Source: a bacterium (GTDB taxonomy: Bacteria; Patescibacteriota; Patescibacteriia; Buchananbacterales; GWA2-38-13). From it: a stretch of DNA of 47,960 nt. Positions 26,780 through 34,861 of this stretch are shown here, one piece after another (within the stretch, counting starts at the first letter, position 1; each line of letters opens with the position of its first letter). Location: assembly GCA_030648715.1 (NCBI GenBank), contig JAUSGZ010000045.1, forward strand, positions 1 through 47,960, in the 5' to 3' direction. The notes under the pieces were generated by a model. The model was given only the letters and a program-made list of their open reading frames with translations. It did no database searches and was not told where the DNA came from. The translations under genes were made by a program, and so were the position numbers.

Positions 26780-27826
26780 ATGTTTCGCACCCACATAGTC
26801 ACCGTCACCCTTGTCACGTTCGCGCTCATCGCCGCGCGAACGCTTCCCACGCACGGCCAGACGGTCGTCGCCTACGGTGAAAACCGGGTCGGTTCGCTGA
26901 GCTGCGGCTACGACGACCCGACCCCGATCGCAACCTACCGCTTCACCGCCAACGAGGACGACCGCTTCGTCGCCATCGTCACCGAATGTTCGGATTCCGG
27001 CGGCGTCTGCAACGCCACTGCTTGCTTCTGCTTCGATCAGTGCATCAACGTGCTCGACCCGGACGGCATGCTCGCAATGAACAACTGCAGCCCGCGCGGC
27101 GGCAACAACGCCACCCAGCGCTATCGGACGCGCGTGCAGGATATCTTGTTCAAAGCCGGCACCTACTCGATCACCATCACCGACGGCGACCGGACCGGTG
27201 AAGGGACCTACACCCTGTTCATCCAGCGCACCAACCAGCCGGGCCGGGCGGAACCGCTATTCTCCGGGGATGTGCTGGTCATCACGCAGGCGACCTGCGG
27301 CGGCGTGGACACCTACACGTTCGCCGGCCTGGAAGGCCAGATCGCGGACATAGTGATGTCCCCCAACACCGGTTCGCTCAAGCCCCGGCTGGAGCTCTAC
27401 GACCCGCTCGGCAGGTCCATCGCGCTGCCCGGCAACGGCACCGTGCATGCTCCCCTCCCCCGCGACGGCGCCTACACGGTGCTGGCCTACTCCGCCGTGG
27501 ACGAAACCGGCACCTACCGCATCAGCTTTACCCTCTCTACGGTCTTTGTCCGCGGCGACGCCAACGACGACGGCGCGCTGAACATCGGCGACCCGATCCA
27601 TATTTTCAATCTCCTGTTCCTGGAAAACCGTCCGTTCGGCTGCCGCGAAGCCGCAAACGGCAACAATGACGCCGGCGTGGACATCAGCGACGGCGTCTAC
27701 CTCCTCAGCTTCCTCTTCCTGGGCGGCCCCCCGCCTGCCACCCCCGCACCCGCGTGCGGCGCCGACCCCGACCCGATCGGTTCACCCGGCGACCTCGGCT
27801 GCGAACGGTATCAGCACTGCCCCTAG
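26780..27826 (+). CDS. Secreted protein with C-terminal dockerin-like EF-hand repeats
   Basis: Signal peptide MFRTHIVTVTLVTFALIAARTLPTHGQ; VRGDANDDGALNIGDPIHIFNLLFLENRP...NGNNDAGVDISDGVYLLSFLFLGGPPPATPAPACGADP. Confidence 0.82.
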   Translation: MFRTHIVTVTLVTFALIAARTLPTHGQTVVAYGENRVGSLSCGYDDPTPIATYRFTANEDDRFVAIVTECSDSGGVCNATACFCFDQCINVLDPDGMLAMNNCSPRGGNNATQRYRTRVQDILFKAGTYSITITDGDRTGEGTYTLFIQRTNQPGRAEPLFSGDVLVITQATCGGVDTYTFAGLEGQIADIVMSPNTGSLKPRLELYDPLGRSIALPGNGTVHAPLPRDGAYTVLAYSAVDETGTYRISFTLSTVFVRGDANDDGALNIGDPIHIFNLLFLENRPFGCREAANGNNDAGVDISDGVYLLSFLFLGGPPPATPAPACGADPDPIGSPGDLGCERYQHCP

Positions 27827-27862
27827 GCAGCCGCTCCCCACATCCGCTCCTTGCATTCCTCA

Positions 27863-27898
27863 ACCCTCCACCCCACCCGGTGGAGGCTTCTTTTTTTG
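27863..27898 (+). terminator. Intrinsic terminator CCTCCACCccacccGGTGGAGGcttctttttttg
   Basis: Perfect 8-bp stem and T tract. Confidence 0.85.
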
Positions 27899-27941
27899 CC
27901 CATACTTGACCCCGTCAGAAATTCGGAGGTACTATACAAGC

Positions 27942-28045
27942 GCTCTTTGTACACCGTCATTATTCCTCCACTTTCCACGGATCATTTTTTTCTCCTCGTT
28001 TGCGCCCCGCCACGTTACCTCACTAACGTGACGGGGTCTTTTTTT
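27942..28045 (+). ncRNA. Candidate small RNA
   Basis: Promoter TTGACC-N18-TACTAT at 27906-27935; terminator CCCCGcCACGTTA..TAACGTGaCGGGGtcttttttt; no convincing ORF. Confidence 0.5.
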
Positions 28046-28053
28046 GACTTCTG

Positions 28054-28082
28054 TTGACACCGGCCGCGGCGGTCCGTATACT
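28054..28082 (+). promoter_or_regulatory. Promoter TTGACA-N17-TATACT for metK
   Basis: Near-consensus motif. Confidence 0.8.
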
Positions 28083-28095
28083 GCAAACAACAATC

Positions 28096-28266
28096 GAATA
28101 CGTATCAAGAGCGGCAGGAATGCCCCGCCCACGGCGGGACCGGCGAACGAGCGCCGTTGACCTGCCCGACAACCTCCTCCCGCAACATGGGAAAAAGGTG
28201 CCGACTCTCGCCCTCACGGGGAAAGATACCTCAACATTCCTTTCCGCGCGGAAAGGATTTTTTTAA
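28096..28266 (+). promoter_or_regulatory. SAM-I-clan-like riboswitch plus intrinsic terminator upstream of metK
   Basis: GTATCAAGAGCGGCAGG...CCTGCCCGACAACC...AAAAAGGTGCCGACTC...GATAC, then CCTTTCCgcgcGGAAAGGattttttt ending just before ATG 28273. Confidence 0.75.
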
Positions 28267-28272
28267 CCTCTT

Positions 28273-29355
28273 ATGACCGACCGACCCGTACTGGCGAACC
28301 ACCATTCCGTCGTCACCGCCGAAAGCGTCACCTCCGGCCATCCCGACAAGGTCTGCGACCAGATCTCCGACGCGGTCCTGGACGCATTCTTGGCCGGCGA
28401 CCCGACCAGCCGCGTGGCGGTGGAATGTATGGGATCGCACGGGTTACTGGTGATCGGCGGCGAGGTCACCTCCAGCCACGAAGTGGCGGTCGGCGAACTG
28501 GCGCTCAAGGTCTACCGCGACATCGGCTACCATGAGCAGCCCGAGGTCATCGTGCGCATGGCGCAGCAGTCTCCGGATATCGCGGCCGGTGTGGACCCGG
28601 GCGGCGCGGGCGACCAGGGCATCATGTACGGCTACGCCACCGACGAAACGCCCGAGCTTTTGCCGCGGCCGATCGTTTTGGCCCACAAACTGACCGCCGG
28701 CCTGGAACGGCTGCGCCGCAACGATTCGCGGTTCGCCTGGCTGCGGCCGGACGGCAAAGCCCAGGTCACCATTCAGAACGGCGACGTGAGAACTGCGCTG
28801 GTCTCCTGCCAGCACGACCCGGAAATCGCGCTGACGGACATCCAACGGCTCATCTCCGACCACCTCATCAAACCCCAGATCGGCGACGGCAACTACCAGA
28901 TCCTGGTCAATCCGACCGGCCGATTCACCCTTGGCGGATTCACCGCCGACGCCGGCCTGACCGGCCGGAAGATCATGGTGGACACCTACGGCGGACTCAT
29001 CCCGCACGGCGGAGGAGCTTTTTCCGGCAAGGACCCGACCAAAGTAGACCGCTCGGCAGCCTACCAGGCGCGCCGGGCAGCCATCAGCGTGGTGCGTTCC
29101 GGCCTGGCTAAACGCTGCTTGGTGTCGGTGGCCTACGCCATCGGCCGCGCGGAACCGCTGATGTTGTCGGTCATGACGTTTGACACCGGCGATGACGGGA
29201 ACGTCCTGGAAAAGATCCGCCGGGCGGTGGATTTCACCCCGAAAGGCATCATCCAGCAGCTCAACCTGCGTCGTCCCATCTTCCAGAAAACCGCCTGCTA
29301 CGGGCACTTCGGACGCCCGGAATTCCCCTGGGAGCAGCCGCTGGACTTGCGCTAG
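28273..29355 (+). CDS. metK: S-adenosylmethionine synthetase
   Basis: TAESVTSGHPDKVCDQISDAVLDAFL; VDPGGAGDQGIMYGYATDET; HGGGAFSGKDPTKVDRSAAY. Confidence 0.98.
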   Translation: MTDRPVLANHHSVVTAESVTSGHPDKVCDQISDAVLDAFLAGDPTSRVAVECMGSHGLLVIGGEVTSSHEVAVGELALKVYRDIGYHEQPEVIVRMAQQSPDIAAGVDPGGAGDQGIMYGYATDETPELLPRPIVLAHKLTAGLERLRRNDSRFAWLRPDGKAQVTIQNGDVRTALVSCQHDPEIALTDIQRLISDHLIKPQIGDGNYQILVNPTGRFTLGGFTADAGLTGRKIMVDTYGGLIPHGGGAFSGKDPTKVDRSAAYQARRAAISVVRSGLAKRCLVSVAYAIGRAEPLMLSVMTFDTGDDGNVLEKIRRAVDFTPKGIIQQLNLRRPIFQKTACYGHFGRPEFPWEQPLDLR

Positions 29356-29377
29356 AAGGCAAACGACGAGGTACAAA

Positions 29378-29408
29378 CTGCCTGAACATTCTTCCGGCAG
29401 TTTTTTAC
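29378..29408 (+). terminator. Intrinsic terminator after metK
   Basis: aaaCTGCCtgaacattcttccGGCAGttttttac. Confidence 0.75.
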
Positions 29409-29458
29409 GTGCGTACGTAGGCGATATAAAAAATCCCGCTCGTACGTCTGTATATCTG

Positions 29459-29845
29459 ATGAGTCAGACCGCCGTAAAAACGACCGCCGTGCTGACCGCG
29501 GCGGGGAGCGCCGGGGGCATGCTGCACGCCCGGCCGGTGTTCGCGCAACTGGCTCTGACGGTGAACGAAGGATTGTCGTACGGCACGATCGTCGGCTGGG
29601 GCACGCAAGACCTACGGACCACCATCATAATGATCATCAACGCGCTGCTGGGATTCCTTGGCGTCATCGCCGTCCTCATCATCCTCGGCGGCGGTTTTAA
29701 ATGGATGGTTTCGGGCGGGAACGAAGAAAAGGTCGCTGAAGCGCGACGGACGGTCACGGCCGGCATTCTTGGGCTGGCCATTATGTTCATGGCGTACGCG
29801 ATCGCCTCATTCGTGGTGCAATCACTGGCCAACGCGACCGGCTAA
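29459..29845 (+). CDS. Pilin-like (VirB2/TrbC-type) two-TM protein
   Basis: Signal-like N-terminus; LRTTIIMIINALLGFLGVIAVLIILGGGFKWMVSGGNEEKVAEARRTVTAGILGLAIMFMAYAIASFVV. Confidence 0.8.
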   Translation: MSQTAVKTTAVLTAAGSAGGMLHARPVFAQLALTVNEGLSYGTIVGWGTQDLRTTIIMIINALLGFLGVIAVLIILGGGFKWMVSGGNEEKVAEARRTVTAGILGLAIMFMAYAIASFVVQSLANATG

Positions 29846-29868
29846 GAACGGCTGCTTAAATGAATACC

Positions 29869-29899
29869 GCCCTGCGAGCGGGTGGTATTCTCCTTTCTG
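29869..29899 (+). terminator. Intrinsic terminator-like hairpin GAATACCGCCC..GCGGGTGGTATTC
   Basis: Stem followed by tcctttct. Confidence 0.6.
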
Positions 29900-29904
29900 C
29901 CCCA

Positions 29905-30044
29905 GTACCAATGGCGCAGCTGGTGCTATGGTGAACCGCTGCGCCCAAAACGGTGAGGGGCTATTCGCCCCGCGCGGTTCGTGAACGCCGGGAACGGTAG
30001 CGGAGGAACAGCGGCAGATGTGGTAGGGACGGCGCCATTGGTAC
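29905..30044. other. Noncoding segment bounded by 13-bp perfect inverted repeat GTACCAATGGCGC/GCGCCATTGGTAC
   Basis: Exact complementarity over 13 bp, inner hairpins, no plausible ORF; RNA status untested. Confidence 0.5.
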
Positions 30045-30328
30045 GGGGTCATTTCCGTACCCTCTTCTATTCCTCCCGCTCCGATGGCCATCGGAGCGGC
30101 TATCCTGGAGGTCAGAAATGAAAAATCCCCCGCGTTCCCTACGCAGCGGGGGGTATTGTTTGGGTCTGAGCTCGAAAAGGAGCATCCATCATTACCGAAC
30201 AGGTATTGGTGGGACCGGCCCGGCGGTAGGGAGCGCCAAGGCCGATATGGCAGGCACGGCAATTACCGCCTACCGTAGCACGCGGCCGATAACAGTCAAG
30301 GTCGCTGGAGGGTCGCCGGTGTGCTAGG

Positions 30329-30544
30329 ATGGGAAAGCAGCATATGCGGACCGCTGGCATCATCATTCAGGCCCTGGGCGACGTGATCGTGGCATTCACG
30401 GTGCTCCGGGTGCACCATCGCATGATGATGGAGCACAAGATCGACACCCGCGTCGTGCGCGTCATGCGCCGCGAACAGCAGGTCGGCCTCTTTGGCATCG
30501 CCCTCATCATCATCGGCACGTACCTGCAGGTCGCCGCACCCTAA
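30329..30544 (+). CDS. Small two-TM membrane protein, unknown
   Basis: MGKQHMRTAGIIIQALGDVIVAFTVLRVHHRMM...GLFGIALIIIGTYLQV. Confidence 0.55.
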   Translation: MGKQHMRTAGIIIQALGDVIVAFTVLRVHHRMMMEHKIDTRVVRVMRREQQVGLFGIALIIIGTYLQVAAP

Positions 30545-30737
30545 CGCGCCAGTACGGCTTCCCTGCCTGCAACAGCCCGGCAACCGCCGGTTTTTTTGCG
30601 CAGTAAAGCAAAAAAATTTCCTCCCAGGGTTGCAAACATGCCACCCTTGACAGGCTGGTAAATTGCCGCCACAATTCCATATTGGCTGTTCTTGTATCAA
30701 CGTCCGTCTCTATGTTCCTTTTACCGGGAGGCTGCCC

Positions 30738-30980
30738 GTGCACAACGGCATCTTCGACGTCCTGCTCAAGGACACCTGCGATGGCCTGTACGCCACATCC
30801 CTTCGTCTCCTGCGCCACGCGCGCTACATCGTCCTCGGCCTCGCACTGGGGCTGATCATCAGCGGGGTGTTCGCCCTGCGGACCGCCCCCGTCGGGTGGA
30901 CCCTCATCTTCGGGGGTCTGGTGATCCTCTTCCTCAACCTCTACACGTGGCGCCTTGTCCACGAAGCGACCAGGGAATAA
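30738..30980 (+). CDS. Small two-TM membrane protein, unknown (GTG start)
   Basis: GGGAGG SD before GTG 30738; promoter TTGACA-N17-CACAAT upstream. Confidence 0.6.
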   Translation: MHNGIFDVLLKDTCDGLYATSLRLLRHARYIVLGLALGLIISGVFALRTAPVGWTLIFGGLVILFLNLYTWRLVHEATRE

Positions 30981-31078
30981 CCTGGCAACCCACGCCTGCC
31001 CTTTTTATGCGAACCCCTGCTCACCATGAGCGGGGCTTCTTTTTTTGCGGGACCGCGGGCGCATGCTACCATGCCAGT

Positions 31079-31711
31079 ATGCGCAAGTTTCCGCTCATCC
31101 TCTTTGGCGCCACATTGATCGGCGGCTGCCTGCTGGTGGCGTGGGCATGGCGCCTGGCCCGCTACCCCGTTCGCAACGCCCCGTCCGCCGGACGCGTTAT
31201 CGTTGCCTTCGGCGACAGCCTGGTCTCCGGCGCGGGCGTCAATCCCGGCGAAGAATGGCCCGCCCTGCTGTCCACCAGACTCGCGCGCCCCATCATGAAC
31301 GCTGGCGTGGCGGGCGACACCACCGCCCTGGCACTCGCGCGCTTGAACAAGGTGCAGGAACTCCATCCGGACCTGGTCATCGTGCTGCTCGGCGGAAATG
31401 ACGCGCTCCAACGCGTCCCGCCGGACCAGACCGTCGCCAACCTGCGCCAGATCATCGCTCGCCTGCAGGATGACGGCGCGGTGGTATTGCTCGTGGGCGT
31501 GCGCGGCGGCATCATCGGCGACCCGTACCACCGGAAATTCGCCAAGCTCGCGCGCGAAACCGACGCCGCGTACGTACCCAACATTCTGGACAGCGTGCTG
31601 GGCAACGACTACCTGATGGCCGACGAATTGCACCCGAACTTCCGCGGGCAGCGGGTGATGGCCGAACGGCTATTGCCCACCATCCAGTGGCTGCTGGGCC
31701 AGGACCGCTGA
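31079..31711 (+). CDS. SGNH/GDSL-family hydrolase (arylesterase/lysophospholipase-like)
   Basis: VIVAFGDSLVSGAG; NAGVAGDTT; VLLGGNDAL; MADELHPNFRG. Confidence 0.92.
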   Translation: MRKFPLILFGATLIGGCLLVAWAWRLARYPVRNAPSAGRVIVAFGDSLVSGAGVNPGEEWPALLSTRLARPIMNAGVAGDTTALALARLNKVQELHPDLVIVLLGGNDALQRVPPDQTVANLRQIIARLQDDGAVVLLVGVRGGIIGDPYHRKFAKLARETDAAYVPNILDSVLGNDYLMADELHPNFRGQRVMAERLLPTIQWLLGQDR

Positions 31712-31798
31712 GGTTCGGAACGGCTTGACGGCGGCGCAGGCGAACGGTACCGTAAATGCGGTACTTTTTTTGCCGTACCACGGCGGAAAGGAGCCGCA

Positions 31799-32008
31799 AT
31801 GGACTCCGTGGTCAGCTGGTTCGCGTTCGCCGCGTTCGTGGCCTACGCCTTTTCCCGTTTCACCCTCCCCTTGGCGGGTGTCTGCGGTCTGCTGGGCCTG
31901 GGCCTGCTGTTTGCCCTCCCGACATCGGGCTGCGTGCTCATCTGCGCCGGCGTGCTCCTTGGCGGCCTTTGCCAGATCGGCAGAGTCATATTCAAGGACC
32001 TCGAGTAA
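31799..32008 (+). CDS. Small membrane protein, unknown
   Basis: 69 aa two-TM ORF preceded by aaaggagccgca. Confidence 0.55.
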   Translation: MDSVVSWFAFAAFVAYAFSRFTLPLAGVCGLLGLGLLFALPTSGCVLICAGVLLGGLCQIGRVIFKDLE

Positions 32009-32081
32009 GTATGCCGTCCTCCTCCCTGGGCGGCCTTTTTTTAGGCTGACACGACCGCGGCCATCTGGTACGCTGAAGAAC

Positions 32082-32468
32082 ATGCCCCCAGCAACTCCGC
32101 GGCACATATTCGAGCAATGGATATCCCAGGCCGTCGCCGCCCTCCCTGACGAGCTGCGCGCGCGCCTGGAGAACGTCGCGTTCGTCCTGGAGGACGACGA
32201 CCGGTCCGGCCGGTACCTGGGGCTGTACCACGGCGTGCCCAAGCCACAGCGTACCCTCAACGACAGCGGCGTGCTGCCCGACAAGATCACCATTTTCCAA
32301 ACACCGATCGAACGGGAGGCCGACGCCCCCGAAGCCCTGCCCGACCTGGTGCGGCTCGTCGTCTGGCACGAGATCGGCCACTACTTCGGTTTTTCCGAAC
32401 GGCGCGTCCGCCAGATGGAGCAACACTGGGCCAAACGGCTGAAAACCCGCGACCATGAGCATCATTGA
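32082..32468 (+). CDS. Zincin-like metallopeptidase family protein
   Basis: LVRLVVWHEIGHYFGFSERRVRQME. Confidence 0.88.
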   Translation: MPPATPRHIFEQWISQAVAALPDELRARLENVAFVLEDDDRSGRYLGLYHGVPKPQRTLNDSGVLPDKITIFQTPIEREADAPEALPDLVRLVVWHEIGHYFGFSERRVRQMEQHWAKRLKTRDHEHH

Positions 32469-33990
32469 CGACCTGCGCGATTGGCGCAACCGAACGGCCC
32501 GCCAGGAAGGTGTGGAGCCGTACTTCGTGCTGCACAATAAGACCATTGAGGAAATCGCTCGCGCCAAGCCGAAAACCGTCGACGCCCTGTCGGGCATCAA
32601 AGGCCTGGGCGAAAAAAAGATCGCCAAGTACGGCGTGGCCATCCTGGCGGTCATGCTCGGCGCCCCGGAGGCCGCCCCGCCTTCGGACGATGCCGTGCTC
32701 ACCGTCGGACAGTACATTGCCCGGCTCAATGACGCGCTCATCAGCCTGCCCGCTCGCCTGCGGGGCGAGGTTGGCCGCATCAATGAACGCGAAAACGTCA
32801 TCTATTTCGATTTCCGCGACGAGAGCGGCGACGCGGTGCTGTCCTGCCTCATCTTTGCCAGTCGCTACCGCCTGATGGGCGTGGAGTTGCGCGAGGGCAT
32901 GGAGATCGTCATTTCGGGCGTACCGTCGGTCTGGCCGCGCACCGGGCGATTGAGTTTCCGCGCCGAAACCCTGGAACTGGTGGGTGAAGGAAAACTGCAA
33001 CAAGCGTACCTGGCGCTGCAGCGAAAATTGCAGGCCCAGGGTTTATTTGCCCCGGAACGGAAGCGCCCGCTGCCCGAGTACGCGCAACGGGTCGGACTCA
33101 TCACGTCGGCGCACGGCGACGCCCTGTTCGATTTCACCAGCAACCTCACGCGAGCGGGGCTGCGCATTGATTTTCTTGATTGCCGGGTGGAGGGGGCGCG
33201 CGCCGTTCCGGAACTGGTCGCCGCACTCGAACATTTCAATTCACGACCGCTGGATGCGGTGGTGGTCATCCGCGGCGGCGGCAGCTGGGAGTCGCTGCAG
33301 GCTTTTAATAACGAAGCCGTCTGTCGCGCGATCAGCCAAAGCCGCGCTCCGGTGATTTGCGGCATCGGGCATGAACGCGACGTCCCGTTGGCGGCGCTGG
33401 TCGCGGATCGCTTTGTGTCCACACCCACGGCGACCGCCGTTCTCTTATCACAACCCTGGCGGGACGCGCGGCATACGGTAGGCATGGCCGCGCAGACGAT
33501 CCAACAGCGCCTGCACGAACAACTTGCGCGGCAGCGCCAAGACGTAACGGACCGCGCCGCCGTGGTGGCCCGCGCCGCGCAGCAACCCCTGCTGGACCAT
33601 CGCCAGCGCCTTCGCCTGAACGCCGTTCGCATCCAGAGCGGCTTTGCGGCCGCGCTACGGCGCTGGCCGACGCTGGTTTTACGCCTCTCGTCGGGGCTGA
33701 CGACGCTGCGGCAGCGCTTTGGAATCTACCGGCAGCAGCTCCAAGCTTGCGCGCAGACGGTCTCACGCCGCCAGCCGGCTGAACACAGTCGCGCCCGCGC
33801 CGCGTTGAACCGCCTGCAGCAACTCGCCGCCGCCCGCCATCCCCAACGATTGCTCGAACTGGGGTACAGCCTTGTCCGACATGATGGAAAACTGGTACGC
33901 TCCCGTCAGCAGCTTTCCAAGGGCGCGGACGTAGCGCTGCAGTTCCACGACGGTAGCGCGTTGGGCACGATCACGAAATTAACCCCATAA
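32455..33990 (+). CDS. xseA: Exodeoxyribonuclease VII large subunit with N-terminal HRDC-like domain
   Basis: HRDC-like VLHNKTIEEIARAKPKTVDALSGIKGLGEKKIAKYG; XseA motifs VGLITSAHGDALFDF, VVVIRGGGSWESLQAFN, VICGIGHERDVPLAALVADRFVSTPTATA. Confidence 0.92.
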   Translation: MSIIDDLRDWRNRTARQEGVEPYFVLHNKTIEEIARAKPKTVDALSGIKGLGEKKIAKYGVAILAVMLGAPEAAPPSDDAVLTVGQYIARLNDALISLPARLRGEVGRINERENVIYFDFRDESGDAVLSCLIFASRYRLMGVELREGMEIVISGVPSVWPRTGRLSFRAETLELVGEGKLQQAYLALQRKLQAQGLFAPERKRPLPEYAQRVGLITSAHGDALFDFTSNLTRAGLRIDFLDCRVEGARAVPELVAALEHFNSRPLDAVVVIRGGGSWESLQAFNNEAVCRAISQSRAPVICGIGHERDVPLAALVADRFVSTPTATAVLLSQPWRDARHTVGMAAQTIQQRLHEQLARQRQDVTDRAAVVARAAQQPLLDHRQRLRLNAVRIQSGFAAALRRWPTLVLRLSSGLTTLRQRFGIYRQQLQACAQTVSRRQPAEHSRARAALNRLQQLAAARHPQRLLELGYSLVRHDGKLVRSRQQLSKGADVALQFHDGSALGTITKLTP

Positions 33991-33994
33991 CCCT

Positions 33995-34237
33995 ATGGCC
34001 CCACCGGAACAGAACTTCGGGAAACTGATGCAACAGCTGCAGGAAATCGTTGATTGGTATGAGCGACAAGAAGAGCTGGACCTGGAAGAGGGCCTGACAA
34101 AGGCCAAGCAGGCGGCTGAACTCATCCGCCTGTGCTCGCAGCGACTAGGACAGCTGGAGAATGAATTCGTCAAGATAAAAGCCGACCTGGAGACTGCCTC
34201 TGGGCCCGCGCACAACGACGCCGATACTGCGGTGTGA
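33995..34237 (+). CDS. xseB: Exodeoxyribonuclease VII small subunit
   Basis: NFGKLMQQLQEIVDWYERQEELDLEEGLTKAKQAAELIRLCSQRLGQLENEF. Confidence 0.9.
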   Translation: MAPPEQNFGKLMQQLQEIVDWYERQEELDLEEGLTKAKQAAELIRLCSQRLGQLENEFVKIKADLETASGPAHNDADTAV

Positions 34238-34698
34238 TGCGCCAACCTCGGGACGACAACTACGAGCGCAGCAACGCCGTCACCACGGTGCGGATTGGTA
34301 TCACCACCGCCGCCCGTGACCTGGCAGCTCGCCTCCTGCGCTCCGACGGCATCGAAGAACGCCAGGGGTTGGGCGAAGCGCTTCTGGATGAGCTCGCGGA
34401 TGGCGCGCAGGTGGATATCTGCACGCTCAAAGTATCCGACACCCGGCAATACCACCGACGGGTCGGCGGACGGACGGTTTTCAAACAGTACGGCTACTAC
34501 CGGCCGCAGTCGCGTTATATTTACATCCAAAACCGTACGGCCGTCCGCGGCCAGGTCCTGGCTCCCAAGTCGTTTTTGGAAACCATGCTCCACGAGTGGA
34601 CCCACCACTACGATTTCCAGGTGCTCAAGTTGCGCTCCATCCACACCGCCGGTTTTTACCGCCGCCTGCGTGACCTAAAAGAAAAACTTGGCATTTGA
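34237..34698 (+). CDS. Putative metallopeptidase/SprT-like protein with HEWTHHYD motif
   Basis: FLETMLHEWTHHYDFQVLKLRSIHTAGFYRRL. Confidence 0.75.
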   Translation: MRQPRDDNYERSNAVTTVRIGITTAARDLAARLLRSDGIEERQGLGEALLDELADGAQVDICTLKVSDTRQYHRRVGGRTVFKQYGYYRPQSRYIYIQNRTAVRGQVLAPKSFLETMLHEWTHHYDFQVLKLRSIHTAGFYRRLRDLKEKLGI

Positions 34699-34861
34699 TA
34701 CCGAAGGCATGGCCACGGGTACAGGAGGCATCGAGACAGCGGTTTTCTCGTCAACAACGAGTTGTAAAAGAAGATATTTTTTACAAAACAGCGTCGCAAA
34801 ATGATATTTTGCTACCCTGCGCTTCCGCGCCGCACCGCCCGGTGCTACAATATCCGCATTA

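Noticed and set aside
30118-30327. 69-aa ORF MKNPPRSLRSGGYCLG...
   Set aside because: Has an SD-like GGAGG but runs through a terminator-like hairpin and has low-plausibility composition; kept only as a possible leader.
29847-30330. RNase P RNA or tmRNA in the large intergenic gap
   Set aside because: No conserved P4 (GAGGAAAGTCC/ACAGAA) or tmRNA TTCGA/T-arm elements on either strand.
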